Source: Phil1 sp963643205
Lineage (GTDB): Bacteria; Bacillota; Clostridia; Christensenellales; CAG-138
Assembly: GCA_963643205.1 (NCBI GenBank)
Contig: CAVIJJ010000017.1
Coordinates: 1 to 37,028 of the forward strand
Length of the DNA stretch: 37,028 nucleotides
Reading direction: 5' to 3'
A program made the translations under genes and the position numbers. Under the pieces are notes generated by a model, which was not told where the DNA came from, did no database searches, and worked only from the letters and a program-made list of their open reading frames with translations. Of the stretch, positions 22,251-30,186 are shown one piece after another. Within the stretch, counting starts at the first letter, position 1, and each line of letters starts with the position of its first letter.

Positions 22251-24401
22251 ATGGATAAAATACTTGAAGTAAAAAACCTTAAAGTTTCGTTCCGTACTCA
22301 GGCGGGTACGCTGAAGGCCGTGCGCGATATATCCTTCGATTTGGAGCGCGGCAAAACGCTTGCCATAGTCGGCGAGTCCGGTTCCGGCAAGTCCGTTACT
22401 GCCAAGGCCATATTGGGCATACTTGCCGGCAATACCATAATTGAGGGTGGCGAGATATTCTTCGACGGTAAGGACCTTCTGAAAATATCGGAGGATGATT
22501 TCCATCATATCCGCGGCGATAAAATCGCCATGATATTCCAGGATCCTCTGTCCTCACTGAACCCCATAGTAAAAATAGGCAAGCAGATAACCGAGGCTAC
22601 CCTGCTTAAGAACAAGTCCAATCGCCGCGAGGCAAAGGCTGAGTTCAACGCGCTTTTGGCCGCCCTTAAGAGCGACGTTATAAAGTCCGGCAAGGAGAGC
22701 GAGGCAACCGTAAACTCCATGTTCAAAACCTTCGATAAGTTCTGTATCGAAAGCAATCATTTGGAGAACGAGTATAATAACGCCTATTCAAACGCCGCGG
22801 ATCTTCGCGCGTCTGCCGAGGATATACTCTTTAAGATAAGCAAAAAACAGAAGCTTGATCTTAAAACAGAGCTTTCAAACTATCGCGCAATTCTTTCCCG
22901 CATAAGCAAAAGCTTCCTCTGCCGCGATTATCATAGCGAGATAGACCAGATTCGCGCGGAGCTTGCGCATGTTTCCGCGGGAATTCGCGGCAAGGAGCCC
23001 GATATGGAGCCCGTAAACGCCGCCCTTACCAAGCTTGAAAGCCTTATGCGCACCATAATAGGTCAGACCAGGCCGGACTTCTTCAGCATAGGCTACTATA
23101 AGCTTTTCTGCCCCGGCGCCAGCATGGCTCAATCGGTTGAGGATCTGAACGCGGTTGCCGGTAAGTACCTTAAGGAAAACTTCATGGATAAGTTCGTGGA
23201 GCTTGCCAAGGCCGGCGTTGAGTATTCCTATAAGACGGCTCTTGAAAACAAGAAGGCTGTTCTGCCCATGATAGCCGAGGCGAGAGAGTATTACTCAGCT
23301 GATTTCGAGAAGTCCGCCGCCACAAAGCGCTGCACCGAGCTTTCGGACGCGGTTGATAAATCAATCGATCAGCTTGAGTATATTAAAGACAGCACGGCTT
23401 ATACTTTCCGCTCATCCTTGAGCAACGGCATTAACAGGTATTTCTACTTCCTTAAGCGCAACCCCAAGGAAGAAGCCCGCTACGAGCGCCAGTCCCGCAA
23501 GAGGGAAAAGCTTATCGCGCGCGGCAAAACCGTTACATGGAAGGTTGTGCCGAAGGTTGTGTATACTCCCGAAGAGCTTCGCGTGAACATAGTAAAGGTT
23601 CTTGATAGGCTCAGCGAGCATTATAACGAGTATATTGCTCAGCAGGTGAATATAGACGAGCGTACGGATAAGCTTATTGAGCATTTCAAGGAGCTTGCGT
23701 CTTTGGCTGTTTATAAGGTTACCAAGATAATGGCTAAGGAAATGGCCATCAAGCTGATGGACGAGGTTGGTATTCATGAACCCCGCCTGCGCTATAACCA
23801 GTATCCGTTCGAGTTTTCCGGCGGTATGCGCCAAAGGATAGTTATAGCGATAGCTCTTGCCGCCAATCCGGACGTGCTGATTTGCGACGAGCCTACCACC
23901 GCGCTTGACGTTACCATTCAGTCCCAGATACTGGAGCTGATAAACAAGCTGAAGAAGGAAAGGAACCTTTCCATAATATTCATTACGCACGATCTTGGCG
24001 TTGTGGCGAACATGGCGGACAATATCGCCGTTATGTATGCCGGCAAGATAGTTGAGTTCGGTACCGCGGACGATATATTCTACGATCCGCGCCATCCTTA
24101 TACCTGGGCATTGCTTTCCTCCATGCCGGACCTTGACACAAAGGAAAAGCTGGACGCTATACCCGGCACTCCGCCGAACATGATTTATCCCCCGCAGGGA
24201 GACGCCTTTGCCGCGCGTAACAAATACGCGATGCAGATCGATTTTGAGGAGCATCCGCCGTTCTTTGACGTATCCGAAACGCATAGGGCCGCAACGTGGC
24301 TGCTGCATCCCGACGCGCCGAAGGTGGAAATGCCCAAAACCATTACCGAGCGCATAAAGCGCATGAACGCAAAGCGAATGGGAGGTGAACACAATGCCTA
24401 A
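22251..24401 (+). CDS. Oligopeptide ABC ATPase, OppD type, with giant helical insert
   Basis: This is an ATP-binding subunit with all ABC motifs but 716 residues instead of about 330. Walker A GESGSGKS is at 41-48, the Q-loop FQDP at 96-99, the signature FSGGMRQR at 522-529, Walker B VLICDE at 542-547 and the switch His at 580. Residues about 122-490 are an insertion, mostly Lys/Glu/Ala-rich predicted helix, placed between Q-loop and signature in the helical subdomain facing the permease. The C-terminal oligopeptide tail (PGTPPNMIYPPQG, 638-650) is kept, but its four usual cysteines are replaced by Asp651, Asn657, Asp664 and Thr682. The gene starts 2 bp after OppC, with GGAGG inside the end of oppC. 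Confidence 0.93.
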   Translation: MDKILEVKNLKVSFRTQAGTLKAVRDISFDLERGKTLAIVGESGSGKSVTAKAILGILAGNTIIEGGEIFFDGKDLLKISEDDFHHIRGDKIAMIFQDPLSSLNPIVKIGKQITEATLLKNKSNRREAKAEFNALLAALKSDVIKSGKESEATVNSMFKTFDKFCIESNHLENEYNNAYSNAADLRASAEDILFKISKKQKLDLKTELSNYRAILSRISKSFLCRDYHSEIDQIRAELAHVSAGIRGKEPDMEPVNAALTKLESLMRTIIGQTRPDFFSIGYYKLFCPGASMAQSVEDLNAVAGKYLKENFMDKFVELAKAGVEYSYKTALENKKAVLPMIAEAREYYSADFEKSAATKRCTELSDAVDKSIDQLEYIKDSTAYTFRSSLSNGINRYFYFLKRNPKEEARYERQSRKREKLIARGKTVTWKVVPKVVYTPEELRVNIVKVLDRLSEHYNEYIAQQVNIDERTDKLIEHFKELASLAVYKVTKIMAKEMAIKLMDEVGIHEPRLRYNQYPFEFSGGMRQRIVIAIALAANPDVLICDEPTTALDVTIQSQILELINKLKKERNLSIIFITHDLGVVANMADNIAVMYAGKIVEFGTADDIFYDPRHPYTWALLSSMPDLDTKEKLDAIPGTPPNMIYPPQGDAFAARNKYAMQIDFEEHPPFFDVSETHRAATWLLHPDAPKVEMPKTITERIKRMNAKRMGGEHNA

Positions 24402-25641
24402 TCAGAATGATGAGGCCTTGCTGCGCGTAGAACACCTTTGCCAATACTTTGGCCCCACCAAGGCGGTGGACGACGTCAGCTTCGATATTAAAAAAGGAGA
24501 AGTGTTCGGCCTTGTCGGTGAATCCGGCTGCGGCAAAACCACGACCGGCCGCTCCATAATAAAGATTTACAATATTACCTCCGGCAGCATTTACTTTAAG
24601 GGTCAGCGCATCTGCGCGGGCATAAAATCCTATCGCGATGCCATAGCCGAGGCCCGCACCAATACGGACGCGGAGATAAAGGCACTTAACGCGGATTCCG
24701 CCGCCAACCCCGGCAACAAGGCCGCGAACGACGCTAAGATTGCCGAGGCCAAGAAAAAGCTTGAGGAGTGCATAGCCGAGAATAAAAAGCAGATAAAGCT
24801 TGCCCGCTTTGATCAGAAGCATTCCGATAAGGAATATGCCGAAAAGCTTGCCGAAGAGGTAAAGGCCGAATACGAAGAGAAGCTTAAAAACGCAAGCGGC
24901 CAGGAAGCCACGGCGCTTAAGAAAAAGTATAAGCACGATCTGAACGTGGCCAAGCATTCAAAGCTTATAACCAAAATTCAGATGATATTCCAGGATCCTA
25001 TAGCTTCGCTTGACCCGCGCATGACCGTTAAGGAAATAATCGCGGAAGGTCTTGTTATAAACGGCATAAAGGACCAGGAGTATATAGACAATAAGGTTTA
25101 TGAAATGCTTGAACTGGTCGGCCTTGTTCGTGAGCATGCCGGCCGCTATCCGCACGAATTCTCCGGCGGTCAGCGCCAGCGTATCGGTATCGCCCGCGCG
25201 ATAGTTATGAACCCGGATCTGCTCATAGCCGACGAGCCCGTTTCCGCTCTGGACGTTTCAATTCAGGCGCAGGTTATAAACCTGCTTAACGAACTGAGAG
25301 AGCAGCTTGGTTTGACTATACTGTTCATCGCGCACGACCTTTCCGTTGTTAAGTATTTCTCCAACCGTATAGGCGTTATGTACTACGGCAAAATGGTGGA
25401 AATGGCCGAAACGGACGAGCTGTTCGCGCATCCTATGCATCCGTATACGCGCGCTCTGCTTTCCGCTATACCTTTGCCCGATCCGCATACTGAAAAGCAG
25501 CGCACCAGGATTATATACAACGCACTTAAGGACCATGATTACAGCGTTGATAAGCCTGTTCTTCGCGAGATTCTGCCCGGCCATTTTGTGTATTGCAACG
25601 ATGCCGAGGAGCGCAGATATAAAGAGGAATTTAAGATTTGA
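24394..25641 (+). CDS. Oligopeptide ABC ATPase, OppF type, with coiled-coil insert
   Basis: This is the second ATP-binding subunit, 415 residues. Walker A GESGCGKT is at 42-49, the Q-loop FQDP at 199-202, and FSGGQRQRIGIARA and LLIADEPVSALD follow. Residues about 78-190 are an Ala/Lys/Glu-rich insertion, probably coiled coil, between the GSIYFKG strand and the Q-loop, where normal OppF has about 15-20 residues. The tail lacks the usual cysteine set. ATG 24394 overlaps the OppD stop by 8 bases, with GGGAGGTG just before it. A GTG at 24385 in the same frame lies within that ribosome site and is rejected. It forms the ATPase heterodimer with OppD. Confidence 0.93.
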   Translation: MPNQNDEALLRVEHLCQYFGPTKAVDDVSFDIKKGEVFGLVGESGCGKTTTGRSIIKIYNITSGSIYFKGQRICAGIKSYRDAIAEARTNTDAEIKALNADSAANPGNKAANDAKIAEAKKKLEECIAENKKQIKLARFDQKHSDKEYAEKLAEEVKAEYEEKLKNASGQEATALKKKYKHDLNVAKHSKLITKIQMIFQDPIASLDPRMTVKEIIAEGLVINGIKDQEYIDNKVYEMLELVGLVREHAGRYPHEFSGGQRQRIGIARAIVMNPDLLIADEPVSALDVSIQAQVINLLNELREQLGLTILFIAHDLSVVKYFSNRIGVMYYGKMVEMAETDELFAHPMHPYTRALLSAIPLPDPHTEKQRTRIIYNALKDHDYSVDKPVLREILPGHFVYCNDAEERRYKEEFKI

Positions 25642-26060
25642 ACGAGGAACGTAAGGCCAAATTGATTCAAACGGCCGTAGGCTTTGCCATAAGCCTTGCC
25701 GTAGGCGTGGGGCTTGTGCTGCTTATACTTAATAACTATGGTTACAGCTCAGCCGAGACCGAGGCCGAAAAGGTGCGCATACTTTGCGACGCGTTTACAA
25801 TCCCCGGTGTGTCGCTCATGATGAGCGCGGCGCTTGTGGCCGTTTATAACCAGGGCGTGTTTACAGGCGTAACGTACGGCCTAAGGCGCATGAAAGACAT
25901 ATTTTTGCCTTTCCTAAAAACTGAATATGTAAAGTACGCCGACTATAAAAGCAAAAAGGAAAAGAAAAAGGTAAAGAACTATATGTTCCTCTTTTTCACC
26001 GGGCTGCTCTTCACAATACCGGCCGTATACTTTATGATTCGTTTCTACCAAATCAGATAG
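25638..26060 (+). CDS. DUF3899-type small membrane protein
   Basis: This 140-residue protein has three hydrophobic segments (about 12-31, 50-75 and 113-135). Between the second and third lies a highly basic cytoplasmic stretch ending in KSKKEKKKVKN. The pattern fits DUF3899, a family of unknown function. The start is TTG at 25638, which overlaps the OppF stop as TTGA, so translation is coupled; AAAGAGGA lies ahead. It is the last gene before the operon terminator, so it probably assists the peptide importer, though no direct evidence is visible. Confidence 0.8.
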   Translation: MNEERKAKLIQTAVGFAISLAVGVGLVLLILNNYGYSSAETEAEKVRILCDAFTIPGVSLMMSAALVAVYNQGVFTGVTYGLRRMKDIFLPFLKTEYVKYADYKSKKEKKKVKNYMFLFFTGLLFTIPAVYFMIRFYQIR

Positions 26061-26073
26061 CTGTTTGAAATTT

Positions 26074-26099
26074 GCCGGCGGGATATCCCGCCGGCTTTT
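26074..26099 (+). terminator. Terminator of the opp-type operon
   Basis: GCCGGCGGG (26074-26082) pairs perfectly with CCCGCCGGC (26087-26095) around ATAT, followed by TTTTC. Confidence 0.88.
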
Positions 26100-26198
26100 C
26101 ACATTTCAGCCCCGTTTTTTGTTCCTGTATGTTCACCTTTTAATGGGTAAATCAGGAGTATACTATAGTTCGTAAAAATAATGAGGGAGTATGCGAAA

Positions 26199-28913
26199 AT
26201 GCTTCAAATACGCAATATCAAAAAGCAGTATGTTACCGGAAACCTTACGCAAAAGGCTTTGGACGGCGTATCGCTTAACCTTAGGAAAAATGAGTTTGTG
26301 GCCATACTCGGCCCGTCAGGCTCCGGCAAAACAACGCTGCTTAATATAATCGGCGGCCTTGATCGCTACGACAGCGGTGATTTGATTATAAACGGAATAT
26401 CAACCGCCAAATATACGGACAGGGACTGGGATTCATACAGAAATCACACAATAGGCTTTGTGTTCCAAAGCTATAATCTTATTCCGCACCAAAGCGTGCT
26501 TTCAAACGTAGAGCTTGCCCTTACCATATCGGGCGTAGGGCGCGCAGAACGGCGCAGACGGGCAAAGCAGGCTCTGGAGCAGGTTGGCCTTGGCGATCAG
26601 CTGCATAAAAAGCCCAATCAGATGTCCGGCGGGCAGATGCAAAGGGTTGCCATAGCGAGGGCGCTCGTGAATGATCCGGATATACTCTTAGCCGATGAAC
26701 CTACGGGCGCTTTGGATACAGTAACGTCTGTTCAGGTAATGGATATGCTTAAGGCAGTGGCTAAAGACAGGCTTGTCGTTATGGTTACGCATAATCCGGA
26801 TCTTGCCCGGCAATACGCCACAAGAATTGTTCGCCTGCAGGACGGCAAGATTATTAGCGATTCCGATCCGTATGCTGTGGATGAATCAAGTATTGAGAAC
26901 GCAAAGCACAAAAACATGGGCAAATCCTCCATGTCGTTAAGAACCGCCCTTGCGCTCAGCTTTAATAACCTGAGCACCAAAAAGGCAAGAACGTTACTTA
27001 CCGCGTTCGCCGGATCCATAGGCATAATAGGCATAGCCCTTATATTGGCGCTTTCAAACGGCGTTAATTCATATATTCAGGATACGCAAAAGGAAACAAT
27101 GGCGGCATACCCCATAACTATAGAGGAGCGCACAATTGACCTATCCTCCATCAGCACAACCGCCATGGGCACGGTGGCGGAGGCCGAGCAGGAAGCCGAA
27201 GAACACGGCGACGCTGTTTATTCGGACACAACCGATCTTAAGCTGGCGAACAGCATGACCGCCAGCATAACCGAAAACAACCTGAGCGATTTCAAAAAAT
27301 ACCTTGATAGCGAGGACTGCCCGCTTAAGGAATACGTTGGTGAAAACGGGATAGTGTATTCGTACAATACAAAGTTTGACGTATATGCTTATGATCCGGA
27401 CGGGGTATTGCTCAATACGGACGGAAGCAGCCTTGAGAGCGGCCAGAACAAGCAAAACAGCATGATGGCGATGATGAGCGGCATGAGCGGCACAGCGGGC
27501 GGAAATACCAATTTTTCGGAAATTCTGCCCGGCCGTGATGGGGACAGCGTAAGCGGCGCCGTTAAGAACAGCTACGATGTTGTTTACGGCAACTGGCCGA
27601 CAAATTACGACGAGGTTGTGCTTGTTCTTTCAAGGAATAACACTTTGCCCTCAACCGTGCTTTACAGGCTTGGATTATTGCCCTCCGCCGAATATAAGGA
27701 AATAATGCAGGCTCTTCAGAATAAAGAGGAGCTGGAGCTTGAAACAAGCGAATGGAGCTATGAGGACATCTGCTCGCACGAGCTTTATCTGCTGCCCGCG
27801 TGCGATATGTATATCAAGGATGATAACGGCAACTATAAGAGCGTGGCCGATGACGATGAACAGATTGAAAAGCTTTTAAGCTCCGCCGTGCAGCTTAAGA
27901 TAGTCGGCATTATACGCCCCAAGGAGGACGCTAAGAGCGCCAATATAACGGGCACCGTTGGCTATACCAGGGCCTTGAGCGAGTATATAATCGATTATAC
28001 CTCGGATAGCGCCGTTGTTTGTGCCCAGCGTGAGAACGAGAAAACGAATATACTCAGCGGCATGGCTTTCGCGCCCGATGATGACGCCGCGCGCATAGCG
28101 GACGTGAAGAAATACGTGAACGAGCTTGGCGTAAGCCAAAAGGCGGAGATATATTCCAAAATGCTTGCCGCAAACCCGGAGGCCGCGGCTCAGCTGAGCG
28201 CGATGGGCGAAAGCGAGCTTGCTGCGGCGCTTGACATGGCAATAGAAACAGCGGACGACGAAACACTTCTCTCGCTTTACGATGCCTATATTTCAGCCGG
28301 CAGCTATGATGAAAACATGGAGGAATTCGGCGTTGTCAGCTACGATGCGCCAAGCTCCATAAGCATATATTCGGACAGCTTTGAGGCAAAGGATGCCGTG
28401 GCCCAATGCATAGAGGATTATAACGCGGGCGCGGCGGAGGAGAATAAGATTACCTATACGGACTATGTTGGCCTTCTTATGTCCTCTGTAACCAAGATAG
28501 TTGACGTTATATCATACGTGCTTATAGCGTTCGTCGCCGTTTCGCTTGTGGTGTCGTCAATTATGATAGGCATAATAACCTATATATCCGTGCTTGAGCG
28601 CACAAAGGAAATAGGCATACTGCGCGCGATAGGCGCCTCAAAGCGCAATATATCGCAGGTATTTAACGCGGAAACGTTTATAATCGGCCTCTGCTCGGGC
28701 GCGCTCGGCGTGGGGATTACGCTTTTGCTGCTTATACCCGGCAACGCTTTGATTCATGCCCTTACGGACACAACCGCCGTGAACGCCTCCCTGCCCGCCG
28801 GCAGCGCGGCAATACTTATAGCCCTAAGCGTTGTGCTTACGCTTATAGGCGGCTTGATTCCCTCTAAAAAGGCCGCAAGAAAGGATCCTGTTACGGCATT
28901 GAGAACCGAGTGA
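26199..28913 (+). CDS. MacB-like ABC ATPase-permease fusion
   Basis: This 904-residue protein joins an N-terminal ABC ATPase to a FtsX-like permease. Walker A GPSGSGKT is at 38-45, Q90 lies in FVFQS, the signature MSGGQMQR is at 142-149, Walker B DILLADE at 161-167 and the switch His at 198. One helix (about 265-288) is followed by an outer domain of some 480 residues with a Met/Ser/Gly-rich patch (NSMMAMMSGMSG). Three C-terminal helices follow, the first with VLERTKEIGILRAIGASKRNI after it. This is the type VII mechanotransmission layout, used for export or for lipoprotein and peptide handling at the outer face. ATG 26199 is chosen because AGGGAG lies 9 nt before it. No membrane-fusion partner is in the window; substrate unknown. 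Confidence 0.9.
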   Translation: MLQIRNIKKQYVTGNLTQKALDGVSLNLRKNEFVAILGPSGSGKTTLLNIIGGLDRYDSGDLIINGISTAKYTDRDWDSYRNHTIGFVFQSYNLIPHQSVLSNVELALTISGVGRAERRRRAKQALEQVGLGDQLHKKPNQMSGGQMQRVAIARALVNDPDILLADEPTGALDTVTSVQVMDMLKAVAKDRLVVMVTHNPDLARQYATRIVRLQDGKIISDSDPYAVDESSIENAKHKNMGKSSMSLRTALALSFNNLSTKKARTLLTAFAGSIGIIGIALILALSNGVNSYIQDTQKETMAAYPITIEERTIDLSSISTTAMGTVAEAEQEAEEHGDAVYSDTTDLKLANSMTASITENNLSDFKKYLDSEDCPLKEYVGENGIVYSYNTKFDVYAYDPDGVLLNTDGSSLESGQNKQNSMMAMMSGMSGTAGGNTNFSEILPGRDGDSVSGAVKNSYDVVYGNWPTNYDEVVLVLSRNNTLPSTVLYRLGLLPSAEYKEIMQALQNKEELELETSEWSYEDICSHELYLLPACDMYIKDDNGNYKSVADDDEQIEKLLSSAVQLKIVGIIRPKEDAKSANITGTVGYTRALSEYIIDYTSDSAVVCAQRENEKTNILSGMAFAPDDDAARIADVKKYVNELGVSQKAEIYSKMLAANPEAAAQLSAMGESELAAALDMAIETADDETLLSLYDAYISAGSYDENMEEFGVVSYDAPSSISIYSDSFEAKDAVAQCIEDYNAGAAEENKITYTDYVGLLMSSVTKIVDVISYVLIAFVAVSLVVSSIMIGIITYISVLERTKEIGILRAIGASKRNISQVFNAETFIIGLCSGALGVGITLLLLIPGNALIHALTDTTAVNASLPAGSAAILIALSVVLTLIGGLIPSKKAARKDPVTALRTE

Positions 28914-28933
28914 TAAAATCAATTCATACCATG

Positions 28934-28966
28934 GCGGCGGATGCGCAAATCGTGTCTGCCGCTTTT
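28934..28966 (+). terminator. Terminator of MacB-like gene
   Basis: GCGGCGGATGC (28934-28944) pairs with GTGTCTGCCGC (28952-28962), including G-T pairs, and runs into TTTTAT. Confidence 0.65.
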
Positions 28967-28971
28967 ATAAA

Positions 28972-29000
28972 TTGAAAAATGCATTTCCAAATTGTAAAAA
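28972..29000 (+). promoter_or_regulatory. Promoter of dgt-dnaG-rpoD cluster
   Basis: TTGAAA (28972-28977) and TAAAAA (28995-29000) are 17 bp apart, directly downstream of the preceding terminator and about 70 bp before the dgt start. Confidence 0.6.
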
Positions 29001-29072
29001 TTGCAGAACGCATGCAGGGATTTCGAAATTTATGTTGAAAAAAACAAGGAGAGAATCTGCGGGAGGCTGGCT

Positions 29073-30089
29073 ATGAAGGAAGAAGTATTGTCCGGTGCGC
29101 TCAGAATAAGAACCGAGGAGCTTGAAAAGCAGCTCTTAAGTCCGTATGCCACGCTTGCCGTAAATACGCGCGGCAGGCAGTACCCAATGGATAAATGCCC
29201 TATACGAACCGACTTTGTGCGAGACAGAGACAGGATTATCCATTGCAAATCCTTCCGCAGGCTTAAGCATAAAACGCAGGTGTTTCTTTCACCTGTGGGC
29301 GATCATTACCGCACAAGGCTTACGCACACTTTGGAGGTTAGCCAAATAGCGCGCACCATTGCCCGCGGGCTCAGGATGAACGAGGACCTTACCGAGGCAA
29401 TAGCGCTTGGGCACGACCTTGGCCATACGCCCTTCGGACACGCCGGTGAATCCGTGCTTAATTCGCTTGTTCCGGGCGGCTTTGAGCACAATGTGCAGAG
29501 CCTTAGGGTTGTTGAAAAGCTTGAAAACGGAACCGGGCTTAACTTAACATTTGAGGTTCGCGACGGCATAGTGAATCACCCGAGCGGCTGCCGAGCGGCA
29601 ACGCCGGAGGGGCGCATAGTAAGCCTTAGCGACAGAATCGCGTACATAAATCACGATATAGACGATGCGGTTCGCGCCGGAATTCTTTCCGAAAGCGATT
29701 TGCCCGCAAGCTGCGTAGAGCTTTTGGGACCGTCCCACGGCAAAAGGATAAATTCGCTTATATTGGATACCATAGCAAACAGCATGGACAGCGCGGAAAT
29801 CCGCATGAGCGATGATGTATGGAAAGAGTTCGGCAGGCTTAGGGACTTTATGTTTGAGCATGTTTATCTTAATAAAAATGCCAAGCACGAGGAAACGAAG
29901 GGCATGCACGTAATTACGGAGCTTTATAAGTATTACGTGAAGAATATAGACGAGCTGCCTGAGGACTTTAAGAAAAACGTAGAGGAAGACGGCGTTGAGC
30001 GCGTTGCGGCGGACTGGATAGCCTGCATGAGCGATCGCTACGCAATAGCCGATTATGAAAGAAAGTTCGTGCCGAAGGAATGGATGTAA
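29073..30089 (+). CDS. dgt: dGTPase-like HD-domain triphosphohydrolase
   Basis: This 338-residue cytoplasmic HD-superfamily enzyme should hydrolyse dGTP or other dNTPs to the nucleoside and tripolyphosphate, trimming dNTP pools. Metal ligands are His85 (in RLTHTLEVS), His114 and Asp115 (in GHDLGHTPFGH) and a later Asp in SLSDRIAYINHDIDDA. The N-terminal FRRLKHKTQVF is conserved in the family. ATG 29073 is chosen because GGGAGG lies 6 nt ahead; a TTG at 29001 lies in the promoter region. It precedes dnaG by 97 bp, an order common in Clostridia that groups replication and transcription genes. Confidence 0.92.
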   Translation: MKEEVLSGALRIRTEELEKQLLSPYATLAVNTRGRQYPMDKCPIRTDFVRDRDRIIHCKSFRRLKHKTQVFLSPVGDHYRTRLTHTLEVSQIARTIARGLRMNEDLTEAIALGHDLGHTPFGHAGESVLNSLVPGGFEHNVQSLRVVEKLENGTGLNLTFEVRDGIVNHPSGCRAATPEGRIVSLSDRIAYINHDIDDAVRAGILSESDLPASCVELLGPSHGKRINSLILDTIANSMDSAEIRMSDDVWKEFGRLRDFMFEHVYLNKNAKHEETKGMHVITELYKYYVKNIDELPEDFKKNVEEDGVERVAADWIACMSDRYAIADYERKFVPKEWM

Positions 30090-30117
30090 ATTCGCCTATC
30101 GGTGCAGGAAAACGGGA

Positions 30118-30147
30118 TTTCGCGGCGAAATAGAATATTCCGCGAAA
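30118..30147. other. Inverted repeat between dgt and dnaG
   Basis: TTTCGCGG (30118-30125) pairs with CCGCGAAA (30140-30147) around an AT-rich 14-nt loop. No T-run follows. It may be an mRNA processing or pausing hairpin within the cluster. Confidence 0.5.
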
Positions 30148-30186
30148 AAATGAGAAATACGCTTAAAGCGAGAAAGGAGCGACATT

